Of a stretch of 17,778 bases of DNA, positions 14,359-17,778 are shown piece after piece. Source of the stretch: Opitutales bacterium (GTDB lineage Bacteria; Verrucomicrobiota; Verrucomicrobiia; Opitutales; JAFGAQ01); NCBI GenBank assembly GCA_028704125.1, contig JAQVLM010000011.1:1-17778 (forward strand), given 5' to 3'. The position numbers and the translations under genes were made by a program. The stretch's first letter is position 1, and every line of letters begins with the position of its first letter. Under the pieces are notes generated by a model that did no database searches, was not told the DNA's origin, and was given only the letters and a program-made list of their open reading frames with translations.

Positions 14359-17300
14359 GATAACCACCTTTCGCATGATTGAACCAGTTCCGGGTCCGGT
14401 TTGGTTTGAAAAACGGAGGCTCCCGGTCGCCGCGGATTGAGTCCCCGCAGGAACACATAGGCCACGCCTCCAAAATCAGCGCTGTAGTCGTAGCCTGGAT
14501 GCACTGCGCGGAGCAGTCGGTTAAGCGCGCAAATGTAGACCAGATACTGGAGGTGGTAGTGGTGGGTGTTCATCGCGTTGAGTATCGCATCCGGATGGTA
14601 GTCGTCCGATTGGCTGCCGAGCCAGTTGCTTTTCCAATCCACGAGATAGATGCGCTGCTCATGTTCAAACCACAGGTCAATGAAGCCGCGCATGCAGGAG
14701 TGCCCGGTGGGGGAGGTTTCCGGTGCGAAGGGGATCTGGTAAGGCGGGATTCCGGGCAGAATCCCCGGCAAGGACGTTCTCATCCGGCTTTCGATCTCGC
14801 GGATGGCTTCCGGATCGAAGTTCAGCGGAAAGGTGAACTCGTGCTCCCTGAACAAGGATGCCGGGTTTCTGCCGGACAGAGTGCCCGGCGGCACCATTCC
14901 CCCCAGTGAGGAACTGGCAATGGCATTGAGTAATTCCTCGAAAGATGACTGCCAGATGGACGGATCGAATCCAAAGGTCTCGAGGTGCTCACGGATCAGG
15001 TGGGGCCATTGTGTGGAATCCGAGAAATCCGCGCGTTCGAGGATCGCATGGAACAGGTTTCCAACGGAGGTTCCCTTGTCGAAGGTGTGCAGGCTCGGTC
15101 TGCCCGAAGGAGTGGCTTCGGTAGAGTCCGTATCCTGAATCAACAGTGGATCCACCAAGCCGTCGTGATCGGTTGCGTGATCCACTCCGCGGAGCATACC
15201 GGAAAAGCTGCGGAAGGAACGGGGAGCGGGAACGCACGGAGCTTCGCGCGGCTCAAGATAGGATAGTGTTCCGTTTTGCTGAGCCGGATCGGCAGCAAAG
15301 GGCATGAGGGTCTGCTCAGCGGACGCATGTCCCCACGATTCCAATTCCCGTATCGCTCCATGGGTTTCGCAGTGAAGCTCGCTGATACGTGCGCGGAGCC
15401 GTGTCTCCGGGTTCGTTGAGTCGGAATCGGCGTTTTCCCAATCTGGCGGTTGCCCCATGATCCAGCTCTCCAGGATTGAACCGGATTTCCCGTCGGTGGA
15501 GAGATAGGCTCTGCAAAGCACTTTGGCCCGTGTGATGGCGACATACTGGGTTCGGGCCTTTTCGGAAATGGTTTCACGGTAGTATGCGGCTTCCGCCTCT
15601 TCGCTCGTGTCTTCGCTGAAGACGACAACGCTTCGGGAGCCTTTGTCATCGTGCCAGATGAATGGATATTTGTTCGATCTCTTTTTCTTCTGTTCGGCAG
15701 GCTGTATCGGAATGAAAACCACCGGGAACTCGAGTCCCTTTGCCTTGTGCATGGTCAGCAGCCGTATGGCATCTTCCTGTTTTTCGAGCCGGAGAATTTC
15801 CTCGTCCGATCGGGGATCCGGATTGGCCATTCGGTCCTCAAACCACCGGATGAGCGCATCCGGTGTCGGATGCATGGTTTCATGGTATTGGAGAATGAGA
15901 TCGAGCAGGTGCAAATGGTTGGTCAGACGGCGCTCGGGTTGATCCCCGTGGACGAGACGCTGTTTCCATTCGAAGCGACGGCTCATCATGCTGAGAGCGT
16001 CCGGCAGATTTCCATTGGTCCAGAGTGAACGCGCCTGCTCAAAACCCACGACAACAGGGTCCCATTTCTCCGGATGTTCGTCGAGTTCCTGAAGCGATGT
16101 GCCGTTGTATCCAAAGAGCCGGCTGCCCAATGCGCCCCTGATCCAGCGGCTGGACGGACTGCGGTGAATAGAGGTCAGAACGGCGAGCCAATCCGAGGCT
16201 TCCCCTGATTCGAAAACGCTGGCACCTCCATGGATCATTGAGGGCACGCCCATCTTGTCGAGGAGGCCCTTGAGAACGGCGACATCGTGGTTGAACGGCA
16301 GCAGGACCGCGATATCGGATGCCGTGATCACACGTCCGGTTTTGGGGCCATCGGCGCCAGGGCAAAGGATGGGGCCAATGTTCAGCAAATCCCGAATCTC
16401 CCGTGCACATTCCTTGAGCGCCCCCGATTTATCGGATGATGTCCCGGGATCCAGGATTTTCAGATGAAGCCCGCCTTCCATCTCCGGGTTGGAAGGAAAG
16501 CGAAGGCCAAGATGCTGGTTTTGGGGAGCGGTTTGGATCGGATGCCCTTTGATCCAGTCGAATCCAAACGGGAGCGGAGAGGATCCGATCAACCGGTTGA
16601 CCGATTCATTAATGGCCGGTGACGATCTCCAATTGGTGTCAAGCGAGAGGACCCTTACGGCTTGTTGAGACGCGGATTGATAGGTGAAGATATCGCCTCC
16701 TCGGAATCCGTAAATCGCTTGCTTGGGATCCCCGATCAGGACAATCGGATGGCCATTTTTACCCGTATCGGGATGCGGGTTGTCTGGTTGGAAGATACTT
16801 GAAAGGATCCCGAATTGGGTCGGGTCAGTGTCTTGGAACTCATCGATGAACGCGGCCTGATAGCGCTTGCGCAGGATCGGTATCAGTGGATTTGACGGGT
16901 CCTGCAGCGCCTTGTGGAGCAGCCTCTGGAGGTCGTCGTAACGGAGTTGCCCGTGCTCATGAATTTGGCGGGTGAGCCGGGCTTGCTCCAAATGTGCGCG
17001 GAAGCCGGCAACGGTTCGCCTGATGGATGAGGAAAGGGAAAGGCAGGACTCACATGCGTCGAAGAATCCGGAATCCGGCAATGATGCACCTTTCCTGAGA
17101 TTCTTCTCCAGCTTGCTTCTGGAGAAATGGTCCAGTGCGTCTTTGTTTTTTTCGAATGGCTTGAAACGGTCGGATGCCCAGGCGTCGAAACAGTCGAAGG
17201 CGTTTTCGGTGGTGGGGATGCGATACGACCGTTGATTGACCGGGCATCGCGACTTGTCGAGGAAAACGCTGCGGAGCATCGGAGCATCTTGTTTCCAAAT

Positions 17301-17666
17301 CCGCATCGCATCGCGGATACGTTGATCCGCCGAGTTGAGCTCCTTCAGTAGTGCCGGGGCGTCCGGCAGGGAATGGCCAGCCTCCGCCTGGATATGCTGA
17401 ATCGCAGATTCAATCGAGTCGAAGAAAGCTTTCTTCCGGGGAATCAAGAGGGGCATCAGCGGAATCGAAGCGAAACCTTGCTGAATGATACGGAAGAGCT
17501 GGAGTTGGGCGGCTTTCCGGCTTTCTTCATCGTCGTTCCGGATTTCGTATTGGGGTGGCACTCCGCATTCGTAGGGATACTCTTTGAGGATGCGGTTGCA
17601 GAACCCGTGAATGGTATGGATGGAGACTTGATCAAACTCCGCCAGTGCGGCTTTGACATGTCGCAG
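14352..17666 (-). CDS. recB: RecBCD subunit RecB, main reading frame (5' end broken by frameshift)
   Basis: RecB is the 3'-5' helicase and nuclease of RecBCD. Numbering from GTG 17561 (the only usual start codon in this frame), the 1,069 residues contain FIDEFQDTDPTQFG (238-251, motif II) and VLIGDPKQAIYGFRGGD (274-290, motif III). Motif IV is LDTNWRSSPAINESVN (307-322), motif V is LLTMHKAKGLEFPVVFIPI, and motif VI is QYVAITRAK. The C-terminal nuclease has Asp962, Asp975, Lys977, Gln1005 and Tyr1009, with spacing identical to E. coli RecB D1067/D1080/K1082/Q1110/Y1114, so the nuclease site is intact. Translation upstream of 17561 still reads as RecB (SIHTIHGFCNRIL and more) until an in-frame TAG at 17675-17673. 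The conserved motif Ia is in another frame (see the next entry). Walker A lies outside the window. It precedes recD with a 7-base overlap; recC is expected upstream, outside. Confidence 0.93.
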   Translation of the reverse strand: MRHVKAALAEFDQVSIHTIHGFCNRILKEYPYECGVPPQYEIRNDDEESRKAAQLQLFRIIQQGFASIPLMPLLIPRKKAFFDSIESAIQHIQAEAGHSLPDAPALLKELNSADQRIRDAMRIWKQDAPMLRSVFLDKSRCPVNQRSYRIPTTENAFDCFDAWASDRFKPFEKNKDALDHFSRSKLEKNLRKGASLPDSGFFDACESCLSLSSSIRRTVAGFRAHLEQARLTRQIHEHGQLRYDDLQRLLHKALQDPSNPLIPILRKRYQAAFIDEFQDTDPTQFGILSSIFQPDNPHPDTGKNGHPIVLIGDPKQAIYGFRGGDIFTYQSASQQAVRVLSLDTNWRSSPAINESVNRLIGSSPLPFGFDWIKGHPIQTAPQNQHLGLRFPSNPEMEGGLHLKILDPGTSSDKSGALKECAREIRDLLNIGPILCPGADGPKTGRVITASDIAVLLPFNHDVAVLKGLLDKMGVPSMIHGGASVFESGEASDWLAVLTSIHRSPSSRWIRGALGSRLFGYNGTSLQELDEHPEKWDPVVVGFEQARSLWTNGNLPDALSMMSRRFEWKQRLVHGDQPERRLTNHLHLLDLILQYHETMHPTPDALIRWFEDRMANPDPRSDEEILRLEKQEDAIRLLTMHKAKGLEFPVVFIPIQPAEQKKKRSNKYPFIWHDDKGSRSVVVFSEDTSEEAEAAYYRETISEKARTQYVAITRAKVLCRAYLSTDGKSGSILESWIMGQPPDWENADSDSTNPETRLRARISELHCETHGAIRELESWGHASAEQTLMPFAADPAQQNGTLSYLEPREAPCVPAPRSFRSFSGMLRGVDHATDHDGLVDPLLIQDTDSTEATPSGRPSLHTFDKGTSVGNLFHAILERADFSDSTQWPHLIREHLETFGFDPSIWQSSFEELLNAIASSSLGGMVPPGTLSGRNPASLFREHEFTFPLNFDPEAIREIESRMRTSLPGILPGIPPYQIPFAPETSPTGHSCMRGFIDLWFEHEQRIYLVDWKSNWLGSQSDDYHPDAILNAMNTHHYHLQYLVYICALNRLLRAVHPGYDYSADFGGVAYVFLRGLNPRRPGASVFQTKPDPELVQSCERWLSW

Positions 17667-17778
17667 CCCAGCCTACCCCGGCTTCTTTGCTGAACCGTTC
17701 TTTCCGCGCAAGGAGCTCTGCGCGTATGCGCTCCTTAAGTTCGGTCGTAGCCGCTTCGGTGAAGGTGAGGATGAGCAG
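17635..17778 (-). pseudogene. recB: 5' fragment of recB in a shifted frame (N-terminus beyond window)
   Basis: Read from 17778 downwards, this frame gives ILTFTEAATTELKERIRAEL, the conserved motif Ia of RecB/UvrD-type helicases, followed by LARKERFSKEAGVGW. It then loses RecB character and stops at TGA 17634-17632. The other frame picks up RecB from LRHVKAALAEFDQVSIHTIH. Dropping one G from the GGG at 17669-17667 (minus strand) joins the two as ...EAGVGW-LRHVKAAL.... Either recB carries a real single-base insertion or the sequence has an error at this spot. The Walker A part of the gene lies beyond the right edge. Confidence 0.8.

Noticed and set aside
14352..17666. AddA (AddAB system) instead of RecB
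   Set aside because: The neighbouring recD gene and the RecB-type spacing of the nuclease residues favour RecBCD; no AddB is present in the window.

Overview
The window reads as ordinary bacterial chromosome with one accessory-looking block in the middle. Most genes have no Shine-Dalgarno-like sequence before their start; clear exceptions are the second membrane glycosyltransferase gene and recD. That, together with PPi-type phosphofructokinase, glycogen synthase, many exported proteins and RecBCD, would fit a member of the Verrucomicrobiota or a related group. This taxonomic guess is inference, not something the sequence proves. No rRNA, tRNA, CRISPR array, insertion sequence or phage gene was seen, and no gene-free gap exceeds about 205 bases.

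Left part (1-2868, minus strand): three consecutive genes for exported proteins, transcribed leftwards. They are an S41-family (tail-specific protease-like) peptidase, a LolA-fold-like periplasmic protein, and the first 262 residues of an alkaline phosphatase-like protein that runs off the left edge and appears to lack the catalytic serine. Upstream of them, a pfp-type phosphofructokinase gene (minus) ends in a strong hairpin that separates it from the trio.

Centre-left (3072-6658): the phosphofructokinase gene is divergent from glgA (glycogen synthase). A glyoxalase II-like metallo-beta-lactamase-fold hydrolase gene follows glgA after 13 bases. Glycolytic entry and glycogen synthesis thus share one 169-base divergent intergenic region.

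Centre (6829-12493, plus strand): three large polytopic membrane proteins of the GT-C glycosyltransferase type, in visibly AT-richer DNA than both flanks. The first two are diverged tandem paralogues. The third is a PMT/family-39-like enzyme with a TPR-like C-terminal domain. They probably use lipid-linked sugars to decorate a surface molecule, but substrates cannot be read from sequence. This is the best candidate for an acquired or little-described cassette.

Right part (12589-17778, minus strand): recB and recD overlap by 7 bases in recB-recD order and converge on the glycosyltransferase cassette. The recB nuclease and helicase motifs are intact, but near the right edge the reading frame is broken by what looks like one extra base. 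The N-terminal helicase motif Ia is read in a different frame from the remaining ~1,100 codons.
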